Shown here: piece by piece, positions 43,823 to 53,686 of the stretch
Layout: every line of letters starts with the position of its first letter
Position numbering within the stretch: the stretch's first letter is position 1
DNA from: VGTK01 sp046327915
GTDB taxonomy: Bacteria > Desulfobacterota > Binatia > UBA12015
DNA length: 64,000 nucleotides
Reading direction: 5' to 3'
Assembly: GCA_046327915.1 (NCBI GenBank)
Contig: JAXLXO010000022.1
Coordinates: forward strand, 1-64,000
Notes under the pieces: generated by a model
The model's database searches: none
What the model saw: only the letters and a program-made list of their open reading frames with translations
What the model was told of the DNA's origin: nothing
Made by a program: the position numbers and the translations under genes

Positions 43823-44644
43823 ATGCATGACCCTGTTCCACGCGCAGCCGACGCTGCAGCCGCCGGCACGGTCGAGCGCGCAGCTTCGCTGCGTCAGACC
43901 GCCGACTCGTGGACGCTGATCCGCGCCGCGATCGGCGGCCCGCGCCAGGTCACGGGCAAGCTCGTGCGCCTCGCGCGCACGCTGCGCCTCTACGTCGACG
44001 GTCGCGAGATCGAGCGCCGTCTCACGACGCTGGAGAACAGGGGCTACGTCAATCAACGTCCGACGCGCGCGCAGATCCTCTTCGGCGGGCTCGACATGCT
44101 GCGCTTCGTGATCGAGCCCGCGTCGCGCGACTACTACCGGCAGAAGGGCATCTCGTTCGGGTTCCACCAGCTGCTGCGCGTGCTCGACGACCCGGTGTCG
44201 ATGATCGACCCGACCGGGTTTCTCTCCGACCGCGACACGATCGTCGGGCACGTCATGCAGGTCGTGCACCTGAACCCGGTGTACGATCTCCAGCTCATCG
44301 AGATGTTCGACGACGGGCTCGAGGACTTCGAGCGTCAAGTCGCCGAGATGGTCGCGGGCACGCACCCGCGCGCGCGGACGATCGGTGCGATCATCGAGGA
44401 CCCGACGTACCACGCGCGCCTGCTCGACTACGTGCGCCGCTTCCGCGCCGATCGCGGCACGCCGCCGCCGGTGCGCGCGGAGCAGACGCTGCGCGCCGAT
44501 CCGCACTTCGCGGCGGCGGAGGTCACGTTCGCGACGCTGCCGGGCTACGTCGCCTACTGCAACAAGCTGCCGCGCGACGTGCCGACGCTCGTGCGGCGGC
44601 TGCGCAGCGTCGAGCGCTTTCCGCTGGAGCTGGCGGGGGGCTGA
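43823..44644 (+). CDS. Conserved-looking hypothetical protein
   Basis: 273 residues, cytosolic, mixed helix. An N-terminal region (REIERRLTTLENRGYVNQRPTRAQILFGGLDML) resembles a winged-helix segment. The central part (FHQLLRVLDDPVSMIDPTGFLSDRDTIVGHVMQVVHLNPVYDLQLIEMF) carries several His and Asp that might bind a metal. I believe similar proteins occur in other deltaproteobacteria, without assigned function. Starts 1 bp after the preceding lipoprotein stop. A different-frame ATG at 43827 is not used. Confidence 0.65.
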   Translation: MHDPVPRAADAAAAGTVERAASLRQTADSWTLIRAAIGGPRQVTGKLVRLARTLRLYVDGREIERRLTTLENRGYVNQRPTRAQILFGGLDMLRFVIEPASRDYYRQKGISFGFHQLLRVLDDPVSMIDPTGFLSDRDTIVGHVMQVVHLNPVYDLQLIEMFDDGLEDFERQVAEMVAGTHPRARTIGAIIEDPTYHARLLDYVRRFRADRGTPPPVRAEQTLRADPHFAAAEVTFATLPGYVAYCNKLPRDVPTLVRRLRSVERFPLELAGG

Positions 44645-44671
44645 GCGCCGAATCGCGTCGCGGCGGAGCCG

Positions 44672-45021
44672 TTATGGGCGCCGTGGTCCCAGCACCAGAA
44701 GACCGGACTGAGGATCGTCGCTGAACGCATGGACCTCGGGTGCTCTGGTGCGGAGAAGTGCCGCTACGTCCGCCGTGCGACAGTTGCCCAGCCGAAGCCA
44801 GATCACTTTCGGCGGAGGTCCGTGGAGGAAGCTGCGGTGACGAAAGTCGTCGTCCTTGGTCACGATCACGAATCCGCCGTTTGCTGCGCGGGCCCACACG
44901 ATCTCGTCGTCGGCCGCCTGGAGATCCAGATCGCGGGCGTGAGCGGAGCCGGGAAACAGTCCGCGAGATCGCGCGTCGAGCGCGGCGCCAGGTTCTCGTC
45001 GAACAGCAGGCGTGCCGGCAT
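44672..45021 (-). pseudogene. DUF5615-type PIN-like toxin, broken by a frameshift
   Basis: The first ~20 codons from ATG 45021 read MPARLLFDENLAPRSTRDLA, the usual N-terminus of this family with its DEN motif. After about base 44962 the correct family sequence (GLFPGSAHARDLDL ... VIVTKDDDF ... KVIWLRLGN) continues in a different frame to the stop at 44672. One base appears to be missing at the junction (CTCGCGGACTG where CTCGCxGGACTG is needed). DUF5615 proteins are PIN-like RNases paired with DUF433 antitoxins. That antitoxin gene is intact 12 bp upstream. This is either a real inactivation or an assembly error. Confidence 0.75.
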
Positions 45022-45033
45022 CCGTTTGAGAAG

Positions 45034-45261
45034 CTACGCGGCCGGATCGGTGAGGAGTCGCCGCTCGCGCTCCGCGGCGAAGGCGTAGACCGCGCGGAAG
45101 TCCTCGCGCTCGAGATCCGGGAAGTCGGCGAGGATCTCGTCCTCCGTCATGTCGGCGGCGAGGTAGGACAGGACATCGTCGACCGAGATGCGGAGCCCGC
45201 GAATGCAGGCCTTGCCGCTCCGCTTGCCCGGCTCGATCGTGATCCGTGCGCGGTAGTCCAC
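45034..45261 (-). CDS. DUF433-family antitoxin
   Basis: 75 residues, GTG start. Matches DUF433: DYRARITIEPGKRSGKACIRGLRISVDDVLSYLAADMTEDEILADFPDLEREDFRAVYAFAAERER, containing the GKxCIRGxRI core and the helix-turn-helix-like DEILxDFPxLexxDxxA. These proteins partner the DUF5615 PIN-like toxin, which follows 12 bp downstream but is frameshifted here. No ribosome-binding site is visible, so translation may depend on an upstream reading frame, the remnant at 45271-45435. Confidence 0.85.
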   Translation of the reverse strand: MDYRARITIEPGKRSGKACIRGLRISVDDVLSYLAADMTEDEILADFPDLEREDFRAVYAFAAERERRLLTDPAA

Positions 45262-45270
45262 GGGCCGACG

Positions 45271-45435
45271 CTAGGCCCCGTGCCTGCACGAGGCAAGCGC
45301 TTCGGCGATCTTCCGGGTGTTCGCGTGCGGGTTCACGCCGAGATCGCGGATCAGGGACGCGCTGCCGTCGAGGAGCGTTTGCGCGGTTCGTAGCTGTGCG
45401 TCGAGCTCCTCGGCGTCGCCATTGGACCCGCACCG
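45271..45435 (-). pseudogene. Possible small-gene remnant ahead of DUF433
   Basis: An open stretch of 54 codons ending in TAG at 45271-45273 reads GDAEELDAQLRTAQTLLDGSASLIRDLGVNPHANTRKIAEALASC. This is a clean amphipathic helix pattern, quite unlike shadow sequence in this genome. It is on the same strand, 9 bp before the DUF433 GTG. An in-frame TAG lies at 45436-45438 and no good start codon follows it, so the gene seems to have lost its 5' end. The reading may be by chance. Confidence 0.3.
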
Positions 45436-45506
45436 CTACCGCAACGTCGCTTCGGAGGGAATCGTCTTCGACCGCGGATCCGCCCCCGGCCGGCAGCCCT
45501 TGACCG

Positions 45507-45530
45507 AGCAGTATTTACGGGAATACTGCT
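45507..45530. promoter_or_regulatory. Operator palindrome of the vapBC locus
   Basis: AGCAGTATT, 6-nt spacer, AATACTGCT: perfect 9-bp arms ending 6 bp before the vapB start codon (45537), in an AT-rich patch. Toxin-antitoxin operons are usually autorepressed by the VapBC complex at exactly such sites. No Shine-Dalgarno fits between the operator and ATG, so the mRNA may be leaderless or nearly so. Confidence 0.75.
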
Positions 45531-45536
45531 TTCCGT

Positions 45537-45797
45537 ATGAAGACCACCTTCGACATCCCCGACGACCTGCTCGTGGAGGCGAAGAAGCTCGCCGCCGAGC
45601 TGCGTTGTCCGCTGCGCACGCTCGTCACGGAAGGCCTCCGTTCTCAGCTCGCCTCGGGCGGCGGACGGAAGGCGCCCGTAACGACGCGCCGCCCCAGACC
45701 CCGCATCGGCTGGGTGACCGTGAAGGGGGCGCTGGCTCCGGGTCTCGACGTCGAAGACCGGGAGCGGATGCACGAGTGGCTCCGGCGCAACCCGTGA
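45537..45797 (+). CDS. vapB: VapB-type antitoxin
   Basis: 86 residues. The N-terminal ribbon-helix-helix MKTTFDIPDDLLVEAKKLAAELRCPLRTLVTEGLRSQL is typical of the DUF2191/VapB antitoxins. The C-terminal tail (GWVTVKGALAPGLDVEDRERMHEWL) would mask the toxin active site. The stop overlaps the vapC GTG (GTGA), so the genes are translationally coupled. The perfect palindrome at 45507-45530 is its probable autoregulatory operator. Confidence 0.88.
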   Translation: MKTTFDIPDDLLVEAKKLAAELRCPLRTLVTEGLRSQLASGGGRKAPVTTRRPRPRIGWVTVKGALAPGLDVEDRERMHEWLRRNP

Positions 45798-46222
45798 TCG
45801 CGGTCGACACGAATCTGCTGGTTTACGCGCACCGGAGCAGTCTTCCCGAGCATCGTCGCGCGCGACGCGCGCTCGAGCAGGCGAGCGCGGACCCGCGAGG
45901 CTGGGGCATCGCGCTCACCAGCGTCGGCGAGTTCTGGAGCGTGGTCACTCACCGCGCCGCTTCGCGCCCGTCGACCGCCGGCGAGGCGAGCGGATTTCTC
46001 GCTGCGCTGGAGACGGACGCGGCAATGCAGGTCTGGGTGCCGCGCGCCGGGTTTGCGACGCGGCTTCTTCAACTCGCGTCGGACCTCGACGTGGCCGGTG
46101 CGCGAGTGTTCGACCTGCAGATCGCGCTCACTGCGTTCGAGAACGGCGCCGCGGAGCTGTGGACCCACGATCAGGGATTCACGCGCGTCCCCGGCCTGCG
46201 GTTCGTCGATCCGCTCGCCTGA
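45794..46222 (+). CDS. vapC: VapC-type PIN-domain ribonuclease toxin
   Basis: 142 residues from a GTG overlapping the vapB stop. PIN domain with its acidic quartet: VIAVDTNLLVYAH (first Asp), TSVGEFWSVVT (Glu), VFDLQIALTAFENGA (Asp) and ELWTHDQGF (Asp). VapC toxins are Mg2+-dependent RNases that cut tRNAs or rRNA when freed from VapB. All catalytic residues are present, so this module looks functional, unlike the divergent DUF433/DUF5615 pair next to it. The longer upstream frame is shadow of vapB. Confidence 0.9.
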   Translation: MIAVDTNLLVYAHRSSLPEHRRARRALEQASADPRGWGIALTSVGEFWSVVTHRAASRPSTAGEASGFLAALETDAAMQVWVPRAGFATRLLQLASDLDVAGARVFDLQIALTAFENGAAELWTHDQGFTRVPGLRFVDPLA

Positions 46223-46228
46223 ACGTCC

Positions 46229-46606
46229 TCAGTCCGGCTGCACCGCCAGCGGCCCCGAGCCGCGCGCCGCGATGTACAGGAACACGAACGCGTAGATCGC
46301 CGCGAGCTCGCCGTGGTTCTCGATCGGCAGCAGGCCCTTCGACTGGTGCGCGAGGAAGTAGGCGACGGCCATCGTGCCGCTCGACAGGAACGCGGCCCAG
46401 CTGGTCAGCAGCCCGATCATGATGAGCAGTCCGCCCACGAGCTCGATGGAGCCCGCTGCCCAGACGACGAACGCGGGCGCTTCCGGCGGCGCGCCGCCGA
46501 ACAGGCCGAAGATCTTCTGCGCGCCGTGGCACGCGAAGAGGAAGCCGGCGACGATGCGCAGCAGTGCGTAGATGGTGTCCGAGTGCCGTCCGAGTTGCGC
46601 CTTCAT
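46229..46606 (-). CDS. DoxX-family membrane protein
   Basis: 125 residues, four transmembrane helices. Typical DoxX/DoxD features: LLRIVAGFLFACHGAQKIFGLFGG at the N-terminus, GSIELVGGLLIMIGLLTSWAAF in the second helix pair, and FVFLYIAARGSGP at the end. DoxX proteins are linked to quinone/thiosulfate chemistry and oxidative-stress protection; the specific role here is unknown. Convergent with vapC (6 bp gap). Confidence 0.88.
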   Translation of the reverse strand: MKAQLGRHSDTIYALLRIVAGFLFACHGAQKIFGLFGGAPPEAPAFVVWAAGSIELVGGLLIMIGLLTSWAAFLSSGTMAVAYFLAHQSKGLLPIENHGELAAIYAFVFLYIAARGSGPLAVQPD

Positions 46607-46766
46607 GCCCGTCCTCCGCTGGAATGGCTGGTTCGTGGAGCGCTTCCGCTATCACGCCGTCCCGGCTGGAACGAACGTCGCCACGAGCGACGAATCGGTT
46701 CGACTTCGACGGGCGCGGCAGCTAGCTCGGTCCAAGCCGCGCAAGCGCTGCACGCAGCCACCGACC

Positions 46767-47453
46767 ATGAAGCACCCCAGCCGAATCGCCGCCGAGTCGA
46801 GACCGAAGCCGCTGCTGCGCGGCTGGTCGCACGCCGGTGCCGCCGTCGCTGCTCTCGCGACGACGATCGCGCTCTACACGCTGAGCGGCGACGACCGCGC
46901 GCGCGCGCACTCGATGCTGGTCTTCGGCGTCAGCATGATCGTGCTGTACGCGGTGAGCGCGACCTACCACATCGGGCGCTGGCAGCCGCGCACGGAGCGC
47001 ATCCTGCGCGCACTCGACCACGCCAACATCTACGTGCTGATCGCGGGCACGTTCACGCCGATGTGCGTCAACGTCCTCGAGGGCTCGTTCCGCACGACGA
47101 TGCTCACCGTCATGTGGAGCATCGCGGCCGCTGGTGTCGTCCTGTCGGTGTTCACGGAGCACCTGCCGCGCTGGCTGATGGCGGGACTCTACGTCGCGAT
47201 GGGCTGGATCGGCGTCGTCCTGCTGCCGTCGTTCGCGGCGCTGCTGCCGTGGCCGGCGGTCACGCTGCTCCTCGTCGGCGGGCTGCTCTACACCGTCGGG
47301 GCGGTCGTCTACGCGCTGCAGCGGCCGGACCCGTACCCGCAGGTGTTCGGCTACCACGAGGTGTTCCACCTGTTCGTGATCGGCGGCAGCGCGTCGTTCA
47401 CCGTTGCGGTGTGGGTCTTCGTGCTGCCGTTCTCGCGCGCCGCGCTCGGCTGA
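46767..47453 (+). CDS. Haemolysin III / PAQR-family membrane protein
   Basis: 228 residues, seven transmembrane helices. HlyIII signature residues are visible: SATYHIGRW (Ser and His of the metal site), DHANIYVLIAGTFTPMC in helix 3, and GYHEVFHLFVIGGSASF (two His) in helix 7. These Zn2+-binding residues resemble eukaryotic adiponectin and progestin receptors, some of which are ceramidases. A start at 46767 (ATG) is chosen over the much longer upstream frame, whose N-terminus is shadow-like. Divergent from DoxX, 160 bp apart; no clear promoter recognised in that gap. Confidence 0.9.
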   Translation: MKHPSRIAAESRPKPLLRGWSHAGAAVAALATTIALYTLSGDDRARAHSMLVFGVSMIVLYAVSATYHIGRWQPRTERILRALDHANIYVLIAGTFTPMCVNVLEGSFRTTMLTVMWSIAAAGVVLSVFTEHLPRWLMAGLYVAMGWIGVVLLPSFAALLPWPAVTLLLVGGLLYTVGAVVYALQRPDPYPQVFGYHEVFHLFVIGGSASFTVAVWVFVLPFSRAALG

Positions 47454-47499
47454 AGCCGCGCGGACGTCGTGCGCCACACGCGGCCCCGCCGGACGCGGC

Positions 47500-47709
47500 T
47501 CACTCCTCGTACTTGAACGAGACCTTCACCTTCGCGCGGTAGGCGCGCACCGCGCCGTCCTCGATCTGCATGTCGAGCTGCGAGATCTCGGCGATGCGCA
47601 GGTCGCGCAGCGACTTCGAGGCCTTCTCGACCGCCGCCGCGGCGGCGCGCTCCCACGACTCGCTGCTGGTGCCGACCAGCTCGATCACCTTGTACACGCT
47701 TTCGGCCAT
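47500..47709 (-). CDS. Dodecin (flavin-binding)
   Basis: 69 residues, full dodecin: MAESVYKVIELVGTSSESWERAAAAAVEKASKSLRDLRIAEISQLDMQIEDGAVRAYRAKVKVSFKYEE. This matches the small beta-alpha-beta-beta fold that forms a dodecamer binding flavins (or CoA) for storage or redox protection. AAGGAG lies seven bases before the ATG at 47709; an ATG seven codons upstream is rejected. The 152-bp gap to the next gene holds nothing I recognise. Confidence 0.92.
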   Translation of the reverse strand: MAESVYKVIELVGTSSESWERAAAAAVEKASKSLRDLRIAEISQLDMQIEDGAVRAYRAKVKVSFKYEE

Positions 47710-47861
47710 CGCTCGTTCTCCTTGCTGCACGGGAGACCGTGCAGGACGCGGACCCGAAGACAGTGCCGGTGTGCGGAAGATGCCGGTGACGTTGGCGGGG
47801 AAGACCCGACGCTACGCCCGCCGCGCGGAAGCGGCAATCACCCGGAGCGAGAACGACAGCG

Positions 47862-48878
47862 TCAGCCGAGCGTCTCGAACTCGCGGACGAGCCGCTCGCC
47901 GTCGGCGTGCGCGCGCATCCGCGCGTGCAGTACGTCGCGCATCTGCACGCGCGCGAGGCGCGGGTTCTCGACCGCGTGCCAGTGCACGAGCGTCGCCCAC
48001 ATCGGGTCGATGACGTCGGCGCCGGGCACGTGGCGTCCGTCGGACGTCACGAACGTGAAGCTGCGCAGCTCGGACAGCACGAGCTGCAGATACGCCACAT
48101 GGACCGCCTCGTCGGTGCGGATGCGCTCGACCAGCTCGTGTCCGAGCGCCGCCGCGTCGCGACGGTCCCCGAACAGCTCGGGATCGGCGAGCATGCGCTG
48201 CGTGAACGCGAAGCCGTTCTCGGCGCGGATCTCGATCATCAGCACGTTCATCAGCAGCGACAGCAGCTGCTCGTGGCCGAACGGGAGATCGGGCGCGAGC
48301 CGTCCACCGTCGGGACGCGCGATACTCGCCGGCACCTCGGGGAACGGATACGCGTTCGCGCCGAACACCAGGTCGCGGATCGCGAACCACATCTCGTCGT
48401 GCGCGCCGAGCGTTCCGCGCGGATCACCGCCCTCGTCCATGCCGTGCGCGGTCAGCAGGCCCTTCACGAGATGCCCGGTCGCGGTGCTCGACAGGTCCTC
48501 GAGCACGGTCTTCTGGAAGTCGGGCGCGGGCAGGTCGATCAGCAGGCGTCCGCGCGCCTCGATCACGCCGGTGATGGTGAGCGAGTTCCAGAACGTCTCG
48601 CCGAGCCCGTGCTGCAGGAGCAGCTTCTGCTGCTCGCCGGTCGGATACGAGCCCGCCGACAGCAGGCTCGTCGTCGCCTCGATCAGCGGGAAGCCGCGCG
48701 CGGCCAGCGCGTCCTGCCACGCGCGGATCGCGGGCCAGCGGTACAGCGTGCGCGGCGGGACGTACGTGCCGCCTTCATCGAAGCCGCCGTGCAGCGCGCG
48801 CCCCGCGGCCTCGTGCGGACGCGCGTACCCATGCTCCGCGAGCAGCTCCTCGCGCGACCAGACCAGCTTTCCCGTCAT
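47862..48878 (-). CDS. Unknown protein with ferritin-like (diiron?) helical region
   Basis: 338 residues, cytosolic. N-terminal ~170 residues are mixed. The C-terminal half is helical with carboxylate and His motifs: GHEQLLSLLMNVLMIEIRAENGFAFTQRML (near 210-240) and HELVERIRTDEAVHVAYLQLVLSELRSF (near 250-280). The DEAVH (ExxH-like) and IEIRAEN spacing resembles the ligands of ferritin-like diiron proteins (ExnExxH pairs), but I cannot confirm both pairs. No family name comes to mind. Flanked by dodecin downstream and a hybrid kinase on the same strand upstream, 33 bp away. Confidence 0.55.
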   Translation of the reverse strand: MTGKLVWSREELLAEHGYARPHEAAGRALHGGFDEGGTYVPPRTLYRWPAIRAWQDALAARGFPLIEATTSLLSAGSYPTGEQQKLLLQHGLGETFWNSLTITGVIEARGRLLIDLPAPDFQKTVLEDLSSTATGHLVKGLLTAHGMDEGGDPRGTLGAHDEMWFAIRDLVFGANAYPFPEVPASIARPDGGRLAPDLPFGHEQLLSLLMNVLMIEIRAENGFAFTQRMLADPELFGDRRDAAALGHELVERIRTDEAVHVAYLQLVLSELRSFTFVTSDGRHVPGADVIDPMWATLVHWHAVENPRLARVQMRDVLHARMRAHADGERLVREFETLG

Positions 48879-48911
48879 GGAGGGAAACTGTCGGCCACGG
48901 CGCGCGCCGGG

Positions 48912-51305
<2,394 letters not shown>

Positions 51306-51428
51306 GCGTCGCCTCACACGCCGTTTCGGCGGTCGGTGCGCGGGGCTTGAGGTCCGAGGGCACGAAGACCGGGCGGCGCTTGAGGTCTCCGTGCCGGGAA
51401 CATATCGCATGCGACAGGAGGGGCCGAG

Positions 51429-51968
51429 ATGGGAACGGAAGATCGCAGCTACGTCGTGCTCACCGCCGTGGGGCCGGACCGCCCGGGGCTCGTGAACGAG
51501 ATGTCCTCGCTGGTGCGCGAGGCGGGCGCGAACCTCGAGGACAGCCGGATGGCCGTGCTCGGCGGCGAGTTCGCGATCATCCTGCTGATCTCGGGCGGCA
51601 CCGACGCGATCGGACGCGTCAAGCAGATCGGCGCGCAGCTCGAGACCGACTCGAAGATGCGCTGCATCCTGAAGGAGACCACCCGCGTCTCGGCGCCGAT
51701 GGACTACCTGCCGTACCGCATCCGCGTGAGCGGCGCCGATCGTCCGGGCATCGTGCAGTCGATCGCGTCGATCCTCGCGAGCCGCGGCGTCAACGTCGCA
51801 TCGCTCGAGTCGCGCGTCACCTACGCACCGGAGAGCGGCACGCCGCTCTTCGTGCTGGAGGCGAAGCTGCACGTGCCGTCGAAGATCGTGCTCTCCGAGC
51901 TGCGCAGCCAGCTCGCCGCGACCTGCGAGGAGGAGAACCTCGACTTCACGCTCGAGGCGGGCGCCTGA
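51429..51968 (+). CDS. Double-ACT protein (GcvR-like regulator)
   Basis: 179 residues, two tandem ACT domains (~8-80, ~95-172), as in glycine cleavage system repressor GcvR: VVLTAVGPDRPGLVNEMSSLVREAGANLEDSRMAVLGGEFAIILLISG and YRIRVSGADRPGIVQSIASILASRGVNVASLESRV. ACT domains bind amino acids and modulate partners; there is no DNA-binding domain. AGGAGGGG site before ATG. Its TGA shares a base with the ATG of the acyl-CoA dehydrogenase (TGATG), so the two are coupled. Confidence 0.88.
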   Translation: MGTEDRSYVVLTAVGPDRPGLVNEMSSLVREAGANLEDSRMAVLGGEFAIILLISGGTDAIGRVKQIGAQLETDSKMRCILKETTRVSAPMDYLPYRIRVSGADRPGIVQSIASILASRGVNVASLESRVTYAPESGTPLFVLEAKLHVPSKIVLSELRSQLAATCEEENLDFTLEAGA

Positions 51969-53638
51969 TGTCCGCGCGCGCGCCGCTCACCGACCTCGGC
52001 ACGCACCAGGTTCAGAACCAGGTGCCGCCGCTCGAGGACTACAACCTCTTCGACGCCGATCCGGCGCTGGTCGAGGCGGTGCGGCGCGAGGGGGCGGGCT
52101 GGGCGGAGAACGAGCTGCGCGCGTTCGGCGCGCTGACGGGATCCGAGCGCGTGCAGCGGCTCGGCTTCGAGGCGAACCGCTTCAAGCCCGAGCTGCGCGC
52201 CTTCGACCGCTTCGGGCAGCGCGTCGACGAGGTCGAGTACCACCCCGCGTACCACGAGCTCATGCGCCTCGCGGTCGAGCAGGGCATGCCGTCGCTGCCG
52301 TGGCGCGATCCGCAGCCCGGTGCGCACGTCGCGCATTCGGTGATGCTGTACCTGCTGTCGCAGGTCGAGGCCGGCGTGTGCTGTCCGCTGACGATGACCT
52401 ACGCGGTCGTGCCGGCGCTGCGCCGCCAGCCGGAGATCGCGGCGGAGTGGGAGGCGAAGGTCACCGCGCGGTCGTACGATCCGCGCTGCATTCCGGTGAC
52501 CGAGAAGAGCGGTGCCACGTTCGGCATGGCGATGACCGAGAAGCAGGGCGGCTCCGACGTGCGCACCAACACCACGACGGCGCGCGCGATCGGGGCCGGC
52601 GGTCCGGGCGGCGAGTACCTGCTCACCGGCCACAAGTGGTTCTGCTCGGCGCCGATGTCGGACGGCTTCCTGACGCTCGCGAACACCGCGAGCGGGCTGT
52701 CGTGCTTCCTCGTGCCGCGCTGGCGTCCCGACGGGACGCGCAACCGCTTCTTCGTGCAGCGCCTGAAGGACAAGCTCGGCAACCACTCGAACGCGTCGTC
52801 GGAGATCGAGTACCAGGACACCTGGGCGCGCATGCTGGGCGAGGACGGCCGCGGCGTGCGGACCATCCTCGACATGGTGCACCACACCCGCAACGACACC
52901 GTGACGGCGCCCGCGTCGTTCATGCGCCAGGCGGTGATCCAGGCGTCGCACCACGTCGCGTACCGCAGCGCCTTCGGGAAGCGCCTCGTCGAGCAGCCGC
53001 TGATGCGCAACGTGCTGGGCGATCTGGTGGTCGAGGCCGAGGCCGCGACCGTGCTCGCGATGCGCATCTCGCGCAGCTTCGACGACGCCGCGACCGGAGC
53101 CGAGGAGGCGCAGGCGTTCTGCCGCATCGCCACCGCCGTCGCGAAGTACTGGCTCAACAAGCGCGCGCCCGGGCACGTGGTCGAGGCGCTCGAGTGCCTC
53201 GGCGGCGCCGGCTACGTCGAGGAGAACGTGTTCCCGCGCCTGTACCGCGAGGCACCACTGAACGGCATCTGGGAAGGGTCGGGCAACGTCATCTGCCTCG
53301 ACGTGCTGCGCGCCATGGCGCGCGAGCCGGGCTCGGTGGACGCTTTTCTCGCCGAGCTCGAGCGTGCGCGCGGCGGCGACCGCCGTCTCGACGCGGCAAT
53401 CGACGGCGTGCGGGACGCGCTGCTCGACGGCACCGACCTCGAGCTGCGCGCGCGGCGTGTGACGGAACAGATGGCGCTTGCTCTGCAGGGTGCGCTGCTG
53501 GTGCGCCACGCGCCGCCCGCGGTCGCGGATGCCTTCTGCGTGTCGCGCCTCGGCGGTGACCACGGCCGCGTCTACGGGACGCTGCCGGTCGGGCTCGACC
53601 TGGACGCGCTGGTGCGCCGGGGTGCGGCCCCCGTCTGA
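51968..53638 (+). CDS. AidB-type acyl-CoA dehydrogenase family flavoprotein
   Basis: 556 residues, the longer AidB-type class. Typical segments are MTEKQGGSDVRTNTT (flavin loop), GHKWFCSAPMSDGFL, RLKDKLGNHSNASSEIEY, and YREAPLNGIWEGSGNVICLDVLRA, where AidB has its catalytic-position Glu (NSIWEGSGN). C-terminal ~120 residues are helical, as in AidB. AidB in E. coli binds DNA and protects against alkylation; many members instead act on acyl-CoA. Coupled to the double-ACT gene; a tag (3-methyladenine glycosylase) gene 3 kb away makes an alkylation-response setting plausible but not proven. Confidence 0.9.
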   Translation: MSARAPLTDLGTHQVQNQVPPLEDYNLFDADPALVEAVRREGAGWAENELRAFGALTGSERVQRLGFEANRFKPELRAFDRFGQRVDEVEYHPAYHELMRLAVEQGMPSLPWRDPQPGAHVAHSVMLYLLSQVEAGVCCPLTMTYAVVPALRRQPEIAAEWEAKVTARSYDPRCIPVTEKSGATFGMAMTEKQGGSDVRTNTTTARAIGAGGPGGEYLLTGHKWFCSAPMSDGFLTLANTASGLSCFLVPRWRPDGTRNRFFVQRLKDKLGNHSNASSEIEYQDTWARMLGEDGRGVRTILDMVHHTRNDTVTAPASFMRQAVIQASHHVAYRSAFGKRLVEQPLMRNVLGDLVVEAEAATVLAMRISRSFDDAATGAEEAQAFCRIATAVAKYWLNKRAPGHVVEALECLGGAGYVEENVFPRLYREAPLNGIWEGSGNVICLDVLRAMAREPGSVDAFLAELERARGGDRRLDAAIDGVRDALLDGTDLELRARRVTEQMALALQGALLVRHAPPAVADAFCVSRLGGDHGRVYGTLPVGLDLDALVRRGAAPV

Positions 53639-53686
53639 AGGCGCGAACGCTCTTCGCACGCCGATCGTTTGCCGATACAAGAGCGT

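Noticed and set aside
44729..45088. Plus-strand open frame over the DUF433/DUF5615 locus
   Set aside because: It is antisense to clear DUF433 and DUF5615 family sequence and has no recognisable features.
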